This document shows, in pieces, positions 12,226 through 22,312 of a stretch of 64,000 bases of DNA. This stretch comes from Anagrus nilaparvatae (taxonomy: Eukaryota > Arthropoda > Insecta > Hymenoptera > Mymaridae). The notes below the pieces were generated by a model that saw only the letters and a list, made by a program, of their open reading frames with translations, made no database searches and was not told where the DNA came from. The position numbers and the translations under genes were made by a program. Each line of letters starts with the position of its first letter. Position 1 is the stretch's first letter. The stretch is from assembly GCA_022575985.1 (NCBI GenBank), contig JAKSXM010000040.1:13658001-13722000 (forward strand), given 5' to 3'.

Positions 12226-12667
12226 GGACTCTTCTCATTCCAAGTCAAATATTCAAAGTTCTTGAACAAAATTCCCCCCCTGTTTACTTGCCATTTTACT
12301 CACGCTTCAAAAAAGCAATAAAACAATACATCTATAAATTAGATACTATATAGTTGATTGACAGCAGATTTTATAAACTTTCTTTCCTTTCCTTGATTTT
12401 ATATTGACGCATATTTACCTATTGACGTACTAATCTATTGACTCATTAAACTCATTATATTATATTGTATTACTTTATAATTTTTATACATTTTTTTTTT
12501 TATATTTTCTTTATTATTTTATTTATTATGAAAGATTTACTTATTTACTGTAACATATTGAAAGAGTGTACTATTTTTGATTTCAAAATAAAGATTATTA
12601 TTATTATTATTATTATTATTTTATCAAATTTATTCATTGGATTATAGATTGTTTTTACCATTCTACT

Positions 12668-12960
12668 TTGATTTTCATTTTTTTACAGAGTCATAGAGGC
12701 CTCTTAAATTTTACCCAGAATGGGTGTCAATATAAAATTTTCCGTGAAATCCAAAAATCAAGTCAGATATTTTATTTTCACTCAGGAAAACCAAAAAAAT
12801 CGGAAAATTTAGAAAATGCAAAATTTCAAATTCTATTTTTTGAGCTTAAAATGGGTTTTTAAGTAATTAAAAGGCAAATGGGATAAAAAAGGAGTTAACG
12901 ACCATGAAAGGTATGGGAAAACGCATCAAAAAACAAATTGACGCTTTTTGAGAAATTTGT
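12668..12960. repeat. Half-copy of the hairpin repeat at 26049-27466
   Basis: The phrases TTTTTTACAGAGTCATAGAG, GCCTCTTAAATTTTACCCAG, AAATCAAGTCAGATATTTTA and GGCAAATGGGATAAAAAAGG match the right arm of the hairpin at 26812-27115 in order. Only one arm is present. The short ORF here belongs to the repeat. Confidence 0.7.
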
Positions 12961-13726
12961 ATTTGAATATTTGACGTATACTAGTTTTTTTAATCACTGT
13001 TTTTTTTCGTCCGACATATAATCGCAGAGGTACTTTTACTATACGTTCCATGGAGGGAGTCTAGCGTCCATGATAAGTTCTTTAAAAATTTTAATTCTTT
13101 CAGCATGCAGGTGCATTTTGCATATTTTCAAAGGCTAAAAGTGGATGACAGAATGTACACTTCATCATCTGATACTTATTCATATAGGCATTCTGTCTGT
13201 TGTGGGTTAATATATTAATTATCAGGCGACTATCAGTGAGAGTACAAAAATTTTTTTAAATCTAATAATTTTATTATTATTTCAGATGATGTATTTAAGT
13301 TGTCATAAAATTATTTTGAATCCTGCCTTATAAACTATTTTTGGGCGAGATACTTTCATATCTTGAATGTTTTTATGCATCGAAATCTATTTTTAATCTA
13401 CTAAACTAAATTTTTATAATCTAATACCAACATTTGAATCAAAGTTTTATATGAGTCCAAAAGCTTTATTTTGTAACGTAATGACATATTATCCCAAATA
13501 AATGGCACAATATTTAATAAAAAAATAAATCTAAAGTGATTCATGTTAAAGATATTTAACGGGACTCGATTACAAATCGAGAAAAGGAACAAATTCGAAA
13601 GCTTGCGTAATCTGCTAATGAGCTAATGAGCAATTCTAAGAATTGGTCGAATTCCCACCAGGCTTCTGGTTTTCGGGCGTTGGCCCACGTAAGCGATTGC
13701 GAGTACGCTAGCTTCCCCCAAAACAA
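12961..13726. other. No feature seen
   Basis: Unassigned intronic sequence with no ORF I can support. Confidence 0.4.
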
Positions 13727-13953
13727 TGTTTAGGAGGAGAATTTGAGGAATTGTCAAATTCTCCCGTCACTATATATACTCGTGGATTTTGAAGGATCGA
13801 TACTCTTAGTTTCGGCTTTAATACGCGTAGTGCGTTAACTTATATTCAAAATGTAGCTTAATTGGGCTACTCGTTTTAGACCTCAAATAGTTCAATTCGT
13901 AATCTCTTGTGACGACAAGTTTTCCAGTAGACGCCATCCGCACATTCGTTACA
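13727..13953 (+). repeat. Possible solo LTR
   Basis: Bounded by TG (TGTTTAGG) and CA (TTACA). It contains an 11-bp perfect stem (GGAGAATTTGA at 13736, complement at 13754-13764), a TATATATA-like box at 13772 and an initiator-like tract after it. An AAGGTTTTCGCAATTGG stretch follows the end. No second copy is present and no clear target duplication was found, so this is tentative. Confidence 0.3.
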
Positions 13954-14149
13954 AAGGTTTTCGCAATTGGTTTTGGTCAATTCGCTCTATATTAAGTATA
14001 TAGTAAGGCATAACATTTATTATCTTTAATAACATTCAACTCTCTATTTAAACCAATTTGTCATTTATAATTATATTCAATCTTTATTATAAATAAATTA
14101 AGCTTTTACCTATTAAATAATTCTCTTTAATTGAACTTACTACCTTTCC
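13954..14149. other. No feature seen
   Basis: AT-rich sequence directly upstream of the Transib target duplication. Confidence 0.5.
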
Positions 14150-14154
14150 CGCCG

Positions 14155-14188
14155 CACAGTGGTACCGATACACGGGGAAATCGGGACA
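14155..14188 (+). repeat. Transib left terminal inverted repeat
   Basis: Starts CACAGTGGTACCGA, identical to the right end for 14 bases. The target duplication CGCCG lies directly outside at 14150-14154. Confidence 0.92.
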
Positions 14189-14189
14189 A

Positions 14190-14600
14190 TTAAGATTTTT
14201 GGGTCGGGAATCAATAATTTTTGTAATTATTTTAGGGAAAATTAATATTTTGCCCTTAACTTAGCTAAAACTACCCCCAAAAAGGGTATTTTTGCTACTT
14301 TCCACTTTCAATGCCCAGATTTGGGACATTAGGATTTTTGGGTCGCTAATCAAGAATTTTTATAATTACTTTAGGGAAAATTAATATATCGCACTTAAAT
14401 TAGCTAAAACTACTCCCAAAAGGGGTATTTTTGCTATTTTCCACTTTCAATGCCCAGATTTGTACATTAGCATTTTGGGTCAAAAATTTTTGTAATTATT
14501 TTATAAAAGATTAATATTTCACCCTTAAATAAGCAAAAGGTGTTTTTCAGCTAATTTTAGGGTGAAATATTAATTAGACCTCAAACAAACACCACTATTC
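14190..14600. repeat. Transib left subterminal tandem repeats, about 122-bp unit
   Basis: Three to four degenerate units carrying TTTTTGGGTCGCTAATCAAG, AGGGAAAATTAATAT, AAATTAGCTAAAACTAC and CCCAAAAGGGGTATTTTTGC. The unit is related to the module at 1620-1990, 22490-24500, 41560-41790 and 53160-53420. Confidence 0.7.
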
Positions 14601-15013
14601 TTGATCAGCGAAACAAAAAATCCATTTTGGACAAATCTAGCTACTCGAAATGAAAAATATATAAAAAACAAGATTTAATAATTTATTTTTTTTAGTAACA
14701 AAATTTTATTTAATATTAATCAAAGTTCATGTTTTCATTTGTTTTTCTGTATACAAATTACAGATAATACAATTTTTTAATCTTAATATATTAATAATTT
14801 TAAATAGATAAAAAAGATAACAATATTGTTTTTAATTTATTTCAATATTTTCAAATATTTTGTCTTAAAAGACAGGAACATAATAAAAATAATAACTATA
14901 GTTTAAAAAAATATTTGTGAGTGTTTTAAATATAGATTATCTATATATAGATCAGGGCAATTTTCGTAAAATAATCCTTATTTATTTGTTTCATTTGTTT
15001 TATGTATTTGTTT

Positions 15014-15440
15014 AAGTCCGGATAGGAAATTTCCCGTAGAATCCGGTTCTTGGGGTCAAAAAATTTTTTAAATCTACGCATGCACCAAAAATAGCCAAAA
15101 TACGCAGTTATTTTTTAAATTTGAATTTCTCAAATGCCTATTAGTAAAAAATTTTCTAGTTGGGCTTAAATTTTTCCTTGGATTTTATATTTTATGAATA
15201 AAAAAAATGTTGATGGTACATTTCTTTTTGAGAGCTCCGTATCAAATTGAAATTTTTAGTTTATTTTTTACAAATTTCAAATTTCCCGCCAAGTAACGTG
15301 ACCAATTAAAGATGCAATTAAAGATCTGACCAAAAATTTAGATACCGCAAGAAATTTTACATAAGGATATATCTTTTTATATTTTTAAGAGCTTTATTTT
15401 AAATTTTTTTTATTCTCCGGGAAACTTCCTATCCAGACCT
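15014..15440. repeat. Inverted-repeat insertion inside Transib
   Basis: Ends are AAGTCCGGATAGGAAATTTCCC-like and its complement GGGAAACTTCCTATCCAGACCT-like. Its body (CCTATTAGTAAAAAATTTTC, ACGTGACCAATTAAAGAT) matches one arm of the hairpin at 47588-48545. Non-coding. Confidence 0.65.
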
Positions 15441-15946
15441 ACAAGGAAAAAAATTTTCATGCTAATGTGAATTTTTTACACCAATATAAAATAAATTGTG
15501 ACTCATTTTTCTTACTTTTCTTACTATTTTTTAAAACACAAAAGTGGCTGCCAAAAATCGAAATTCCGCTCTGGGAGGCTAAAAATTGAGATGGTGATTT
15601 ATTTTTGGTAGTAGTTTCAGAAAAAAACACTCTGGGGCAGTTTTGAAGACCTCAGTCCCATGTAGTTCATTAAAATTTGCCTAATAGGTTTATAGCATTT
15701 TTTACATAAATTGGTAATCCTTCAAAAAATACTCTATTTAAATTTCCGACTTTTCTCAACAAAAAAAAACGTTCGCTGATATATTCTTTAACTTATTCAT
15801 ATTTTTCATTTAAAAATTTATTTTTTACAATTTATTTTAAAATTACTAGCTAGAAAAATATTGTTACTTAGAATATTACTTTCTTGCATTTTAAAATTTC
15901 TTGCCAAGTCATGCATTTACAAAATTATCAAAAACATTTTTTTCAG

Positions 15947-17985
15947 ATATTATTTCTACGGAAGTCACTTACGAAGAAATATTTTGGTTATTAAAAGATC
16001 GTCTATCACAACCATATACTAACGCGTTCTCTGTATTAGAAGATTATTTTACTCAAAAGTTAAAAGAGAAATATACTATTCAATGTACATTTAGAAGCAA
16101 AGTTCAGGGACTTTTTAAAAATATCACTAGTCGTTGGAGAGCAAAAAATAGATCTCTTAATCCGTTTTTAAAAGGCAACAAATCTTGGTTGGAAAAAAAA
16201 ATAATTTTTCCGTTGCAATCAGCTCAAACTAATCATATGATGTTAATGACTCCTCCATCTAAAAAAAAACAATATTTGCAGATAATGCAAAAAAGGAATT
16301 CAAAACACTTAGTCTCAGAAGCCAAAATCGTTTGAGTAAAGAATTGTGAAAATCTGATTTTAGCCCTGAAGTTAAAGCTTTTTCTGCTGCTTCAAAATTT
16401 CGTAAGAAAGGAAATAAGGACGCAGCTGATGTGCATTACAGTATTGTGTCAAGTACAGCAAGAATATACAGAGCAAGGTTTTTAAATAATGTTGGAGAAA
16501 TGACACCTGAAGAAGCTCTTGCACATACGCTTGATTGCAAATTATCGAGACGAAGATACCAGATAGCTCGTAATAGGTTCGTAAAAATGAATAATCCAGG
16601 TTATCCACCTTATGATTCAGTTTTGGATGCAAAAAAAGACTGTTACCCTAAAGAAATTGATTATAAGGGACATTCGGTGCATGTTTCTTTGCAATCACTG
16701 TGTAATCATACAGTGGAACGGCTATGTTTATACTTAAACGAAGTTATTACCCAACTTCCTACTGATGAGCTTTTGAAACTACGTTTATATTGCAAATACG
16801 GCTCTGATGGATGCTCTGGTCAAAGTAATTATAAACAAAATTTCACAAAAGAAAATGGTGAGTTAGTTGATGATTTCTAGTGTTTATGTTTCAACCATGG
16901 TTCCTCTTCAACTAGTCATTATTGGAGAAAATAATAAAATTTTCAAAGTTATATGGGTAAATGACAAACCATCTTCCCCAATACACTGCCGTCCCATTCA
17001 TCTTATGTATGCTAAAGAAACGCAGGAAATTATTGCTGCAGAGAAGTCGCTACTAGAAAACCAAATTGCAAATATTGAAGCTCATGTATTTAACACCTCA
17101 GATAAAACCTTACAAGTTACGTATGAATTCAATTCAACTATGTATGACGTAAAATCTATAAATAATATGACGCAAACAGTTTATACTAAAGAAGGCTATT
17201 TATGTGATTTGAGAGACAGTGACTTGAAAGACATTGACAAAACTTTAAATAGTGCAATCAGGGTAGAAGATTTAAAATACGGCATTTCTTCTTTGCACGC
17301 ATGGATTCGTTGCTTTGAATATTTTTTGAATCTTGCTTATAGACTTTCAATATGCCAACCGAAAGCTCAAAAAGCAGATGGTACACAAGCAATTTTCGAA
17401 GAGCATAAGAAATACATTATAAAACAATTCAAGGATTAAATGAATCTTATAGTTGACCAGCCAAAACAAGGAGCAGGTAACTCGAATGACGGAAATACCG
17501 CCCGCAGATTCTTCAGTAATGAAGAAAAAGCAGCTGAAGTTACTGGAATAGATGTCGAACTAATAAAAAGATTCCACATCATCTTAGAGACTCTATCATG
17601 TGGACATATAATTGATCATCAAAAGTACAAAGAATTTGCCGTAGAAACTGCCCAGATACTTACCAGAAAATACGATTGGTATACTATGACTCCTACAGTG
17701 CATAAAATTCTTCTGCATGGTGCTGAGATTATTGAAAATATGCCATTACCTATTGGTCAGTTATCTGAAGAAGCAGCAGAAGCAAATAATAAATATATTA
17801 GACAGTTTCGATTATTTTTCACGCATAAAAATAATCAAAAGAATACTATGACTGATTTATTTAATTGTCTCTTAGCTAATTCAGATCCTTTTATAGCAAG
17901 CTTACGTCATTCTTACAAAAAACCATTTAAAACATTAAGTTCGACAAAAAGAGGATTGTTGAAAGCTCCTAGCATCGAAATAGAA
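15947..17985 (+). pseudogene. Transib transposase (RAG1-type core), decayed
   Basis: RNase H-fold transposase that would cut at the CACAGTG ends. It starts after a TTTTTTTCAG acceptor at 15946. Family landmarks in order: CNHTVERLCLYLNE; KYGSDGCSGQSNYKQNF, with the Asp of SDG as first catalytic acid; VPLQLVI; SSPIHCRPIHLMYAKE; a shortened zinc-binding stretch around GYLCDLRDSD, with one Cys left and a candidate second Asp; SSLHAWIRCFEYFLNLAYRL; NSNDGNTARRFF; TPTVHKILLHGAEII; and LPIGQLSEEAAEANNKYIRQ, whose AEANNK stretch aligns with the RAG1 Glu-962 region. Defects: a frameshift in the A9 run at 16260-16268, TGA at 16347, a frameshift near 16875 and an in-frame TAA at 17437. Confidence 0.88.
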
Positions 17986-18149
17986 TAAGACGAACTTGAA
18001 GAATGTGATATATTTTTTAAGAGAATATATAATTTTTATAAAATTTAAAAAAAGAACATATCTAAATAAAGTAAATATATTTAACTGTAACTGGTATTTT
18101 TTTTTTAAATAATCACAAAGATGCATACAAAAATTTTAAAATCAAGAAA

Positions 18150-19075
18150 AAAATCGATTAAATTTGCAAAAATTTATCTCTTTCTGCACTAATTTTGGAA
18201 TTATAACTTTGTAATAACTGACCTAAAAAACCTCTAGGTACCAATTTTCGGCACGAAAAATTTTTCCACCAGCTACATGTTAATATTCTACCGTGCAAAA
18301 AATATCAGGATTAGCAAAATTATGTTGATAAAATAAAGAGCAACAGTCCTCATTTTTCATGTGCATAATATACAAAAATTTCTTTTTTCTTTTTAAAATA
18401 ATTTCGTCCGAAAAACACTAAAAAACGGTATCCATTTGCAAAAATTTTGCACACCTTGAAATAAGTTCGCAATTTTAACTTCAATTTCATAATAAACCAC
18501 CCTAAAAACCCCTTACTACCAATTTTCGTGAAGATCTGTAAAGGTTTTTGATTAGCTAAAAACTAATGTTCTACTTTGCAAAAAAAATATTTGAGCCAGT
18601 AAAATTATATCTATTAAAAAAAAGGACAAAAATCTTTGTTTTTTATTAGCATATTGTTGAATTAGTATATTTTTGCTTTGACAATAATTTTTTCCGAAAA
18701 ACATTTTAAATTTGCAAAATTTTTGCACTATCTGATATAAATTCGCAATTAACTTTAAGTTTATAATTAGCGACCCTAAAAAACCTTTACTACCAATTTT
18801 CGAGACAATCTATAAAGGTTTTAAATTATTTAAAAGTTAAAGTGTTACTTCGCAAAAAAAACTTAAATTGGCAAAATTATGTTAAGGAAAAGAAAAGAAC
18901 AAAAATGTTTATTTTGCATTAGTATATTGTGCAATTATTTTGTTTTTCCTTATACAATAGTTTTCTCCGAAAAACATGAAAATACGGTTTAAATTTGCAA
19001 AAATTTTGCACTTCCTGAAATAAATTTGCAATTTTAACTTCAGATTCATAATTAGCGACCCCAAAAACATAATTA
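18150..19075. repeat. Transib right subterminal tandem repeats, about 275-bp unit
   Basis: Four degenerate units, with anchors near 18170, 18440, 18715 and 18990. Each holds ATTTGCAAAAATTTTGCAC, CAATTTTAACTTCA, a CGACCCTAAAAA-type box and TACTACCAATTTTCG. Non-coding. Confidence 0.7.
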
Positions 19076-19114
19076 AACCTTATTTTACTTAGATATTTTA
19101 TTAATTTTTTTTCA

Positions 19115-19148
19115 TGTCCCGATTCTCCATATACTCGGTACCACTGTG
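19115..19148 (-). repeat. Transib right terminal inverted repeat
   Basis: Ends ...CGGTACCACTGTG on the + strand, the complement of the left end. The CGCCG target duplication follows at 19149-19153. Confidence 0.92.
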
Positions 19149-19153
19149 CGCCG

Positions 19154-19549
19154 TTTAGTGTCTGCATATGACGCAAGGCTAAAAGGTCTAATCAATTCGC
19201 ATTTTGTGTTACGTCAATCTGTATGCAAGTTTAGTAAAGTCTAGTAATATTTCAGTTTTTCAGTAAATTCAGTCAGCTAATAAAATAAAATAAACTTAAA
19301 CGTAACAATTTTACGATTATAGGCAGATTTAAACAGATGTCGTTAGTTTTACTATTTATGATTTATTTAGTACACAAAGAATAAAATTAAGCACCTGAAA
19401 ATCAACTTTTGAAAGAGGATTTTACTGTAGCCCAGTAATTCTCTGGATGACTGATAACATTTGGTGATATTAATAATATTATGCAAGAACGATTTTACAC
19501 CTACAGAAAGCTATTTTATTGATAAGGGATCAAGTTTTTTACCAGGATA
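19154..19549. other. No feature seen
   Basis: AT-rich sequence between Transib and the 125-bp minisatellite; no ORF or repeat recognised. Confidence 0.5.
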
Positions 19550-21490
19550 TTATTTTAGCCCGGTTGGGACAATATGACCATTATTGGTATCATATATTAA
19601 TTTCTTTATTAATGTTAACTTGCGAATCCATTTATTTAATCCCGGAATCCATTTTTACGACTAAAATATATTTTTGTACGTTGAGTTGAGCCCGATTGAA
19701 TAGAATAGATAAGTCTGTGGATGATTTTATTTGGTGGTATTATCATAGTTATCACATTTTTAATCCCCTGTCATTCATTTTCACCGATAAACACTAACTT
19801 TGGCACCAGAATTTTACTTTATCCGGATTGGGCCCAATAGATCTCTTAGTGGCTAGATTTACCAGATACTATTAATTCTATCATGCAGGATTTATTTTTC
19901 CCATAGAGTCAATTCTTGGGAGTCGATTTATACATCAGGATTTCATTTTTGCGCGCTTGGGCCCATTAGGCCCCAGGATGACCGATTTTATCCGTTGGTA
20001 TTTATTGTATCTTGCTGGATCAATTTTTCACACTTACAGTTCATTTTCATACCTGAGAATCGATGTAAACATCACGATTTAATTTTATTCTGATTGGGCC
20101 CAATAACCTGATGAATAGCCGATTTTATCCGTTGGTATTTATTTTATCCTGCTGGACCCATTTTTTACCCCTACAGTCCATTTTCATCCCTGGGGATCGA
20201 TATAAATATCACGATTCAATTTTATCCTGATTGTGCCCAATAGGCCCTAAGATGGACGACCTTATCATTTGTTAGTTATTTTATTCTACTGAACAAATTC
20301 TTTACCATTATATTGTCTATGTTCATCCCTTGACATCGTTTTCTACATCAGGATTTTATTTTTTTTCAATTGTTCCCGAATGGCCCTTGGATGGTTAATT
20401 TTATCCTTTGGTATTCATTGTATCCGGGTGGACCTATTTTTACCACTATAATTAATTTTCATCCCTGAAGATCGTTTATACATCAAGATTTGATTTTTTT
20501 CCCGACTGGGCACAGGATGAACGATTTAATCAGTATTTATTAATTTTATTCTTGTGGACCCATTTTTTACCCCTAAAGTCCATTTTTATCCCTGGGGATC
20601 GATTTATACATCAGGGTTTGATTTTTTCCTGATATGACACAGAATAGACGATTTTATCATTTGTTATTTTTTTTATCCTTTTGGACCAATCCTGTACCCA
20701 TATAGTCCATTTTTATCCCTGAGGATCGCTTTATACATCAGGATTTGATTTTTTCCCGATTGGGCCCAATATGACCCAGGATAGACGATTTTATCAGTTG
20801 TTCATTGTTTTATCCTGCTGGAACAATTTTGTACTCTTCTAGATCATTTTCATCCCCGGGGATCGATTGAACAGCAAGAATTTATTTTTTTCTAATTGGG
20901 CCCAATAAGACCCATGATGAAAAATATTTAATTTTTATTTTAAAATTTAATTTTATTCACATAATATAAATGGAAATTTTTTTTCCAAATATGAATAGCT
21001 ACAATGGTAATTTTACTATAAATTCTGCTGGATATTTTTTACCTCTATAATTCATTTTCACCTCTAGAAATCGATTTATTCATCAGGATTTTATTTTTTC
21101 CTGATTATGCCCAATAGGTCCCAGGATGAACGATTTTATCAGTTGTTATTTGCTTTATACTATAGGAGCAATAATGTACCTTTATAGTCCATTTTCATCC
21201 CTGGGGATTGATTTGTACCGCGGGAGCTCATTTTTTTCCGACTGAACCCAATAGGAGCAAAGATGAACGATTTTAACAGTTGTTATTTATTTTATTCTCC
21301 TGAACTTATTTTATATCCTTACAGCCCATTTTTATCCCTGGGAATCAATCTGTACAGCGAGATCTCATTTATTCTGATCAGGCGCAACGGGCCCCTAGAT
21401 AGCTAATTCTATCTGCTGGTATCTATTTTATCATGTGGGACCCATTTTTTACCTATAGAGTCCATTTTTATCCTCGGTAATCACCTTTTA
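19550..21490. repeat. Minisatellite, about 125-bp unit, long array
   Basis: About 15 degenerate units repeating CATCCCTGGGGATCGATTTA, TACATCAGGATTTGATTTTT, GATTGGGCCCAATAGG, CCCAGGATG, GATTTTATC..TTGTTATT and TTTATCCTGCTGGACC. Anchors near 19921, 20055, 20182 and 20590 show the period. It is the same family as 930-1450 and shares the same flanking sequence on its right side. Confidence 0.85.
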
Positions 21491-21496
21491 CATTAG

Positions 21497-22312
21497 GGCG
21501 ATTATTTCTCAACTCGGCCACCCCCCTCTGTCCAAAAATGGTGGCAACTTAAAAAGATTTTGGTTTTCTCAAATTGACTGAAAAAGGGTCTAGTTTTTTA
21601 TTCTCATTGGCCTTTTCAACTCTGTAAATCTACTGTACCCATTGTAGGCACTGAGCGGCGGCAGGTCGACATTTTAAAAACAGAAAAATTGAAATAAAAG
21701 TAGATTAAAGGTAAGTTTTTTGAAATTTTTTTCTTTTAAAAGTTGTTATTTATTAAAACAAAGAAAATGAGATCACTTGCGTGGTAATTGGGTGATTTGT
21801 AGTTTTTAAGAAAAGTTTTGTGGGTGCTATGTAGTTTTTAAAAATGGGTAAAAAACGGCTACTTTGACTGATGATATCTCTGAACCATACATATCCAAAA
21901 TAAAAAAGTTTTAGTGCAAAATGGTAGTCTTTTAATACATAATAAGTGTGCCAAATATCAAGGGATTTGATTGAGTAGTTTCGGATTTAGCAATTTTTGG
22001 GTAATAATTCTCTTAAAAAAATGGGTCAAAATTTGTCTCAGAATTACCCTTAAAATTGCTAAATCCAAAACTGCTCAAGCAAATCCCTTGATATTTGGCA
22101 CACTTATTATGTATCAAAAGACTACCATTTTACTTACCATCGACCTGCCGCCGCTCAGTGCCTAAAATGGGCACAGTAGATTTACAGAGTTGAAAAGGCC
22201 AATGAGAATAAAAAACTAGACCCTTTTCCAGTCAATTTGAGAAAACCAAAATCTTTTTAAGTTGCCACCATTTTTGGACAGAGGGGGGTGGCCGGGTTGA
22301 GAAATAATCGCC
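21497..22312. mobile_element. Foldback element, 816 bp, with CATTAG duplication
   Basis: Long inverted arms of about 180 bp start GGCGATTATTTCTCAACTCG on the left and end with its near-complement on the right. A second inner pair (about 21905-22005 against 22040-22140, sharing CAAATCCCTTGATATTTGGC on one arm) extends the fold. Flanked by CATTAG (21491-21496 and 22313-22318). The related sequence at 1432-1450 reads through without the insert, so it is an empty-site paralogue. A 4-bp ATTA duplication with GGGCG ends is equally compatible. No coding capacity. Confidence 0.85.

Larger units (their letters stand above)
8190..12625 (+). mobile_element. Non-LTR retrotransposon with ORF1 and ORF2, decayed
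   Basis: Forward-strand LINE with an Asn-rich ORF1, an ORF2 encoding an APE-type endonuclease and reverse transcriptase, and a 3' end made of an AATAAAG signal followed by an ATT microsatellite (12590-12621) instead of poly-A. This is the organisation of I/Jockey/CR1-type LINEs. The 5' limit is uncertain; 8190 is where coding similarity becomes plausible. It lies in the sense orientation in the large intron. Confidence 0.8.
14155..19148 (+). mobile_element. Transib transposon with CACAGTG termini
   Basis: A complete Transib-superfamily DNA transposon (4,994 bp). Both ends start CACAGTGGTACCGA, reading inward, and the roughly 34-bp inverted repeats end in ATCGGGACA on both sides. It is flanked by a perfect 5-bp duplication CGCCG (14150-14154 and 19149-19153), which fits the CGNCG-type target known for Transib. 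The terminal seven bases equal the heptamer of vertebrate V(D)J recombination signals. Inside are a decayed RAG1-type transposase (15947-17985), two blocks of internal tandem repeats near the ends and a smaller inverted-repeat insertion (15014-15440). The transposase has stops and frameshifts, so the copy is not autonomous. Confidence 0.92.

Noticed and set aside
13010..13090. Weak similarity to the insertion at 5816-5900 (GCAGAGGTACTTT, TAGCGTCC phrases)
   Set aside because: Only scattered matches; not enough to claim a shared repeat without an alignment.
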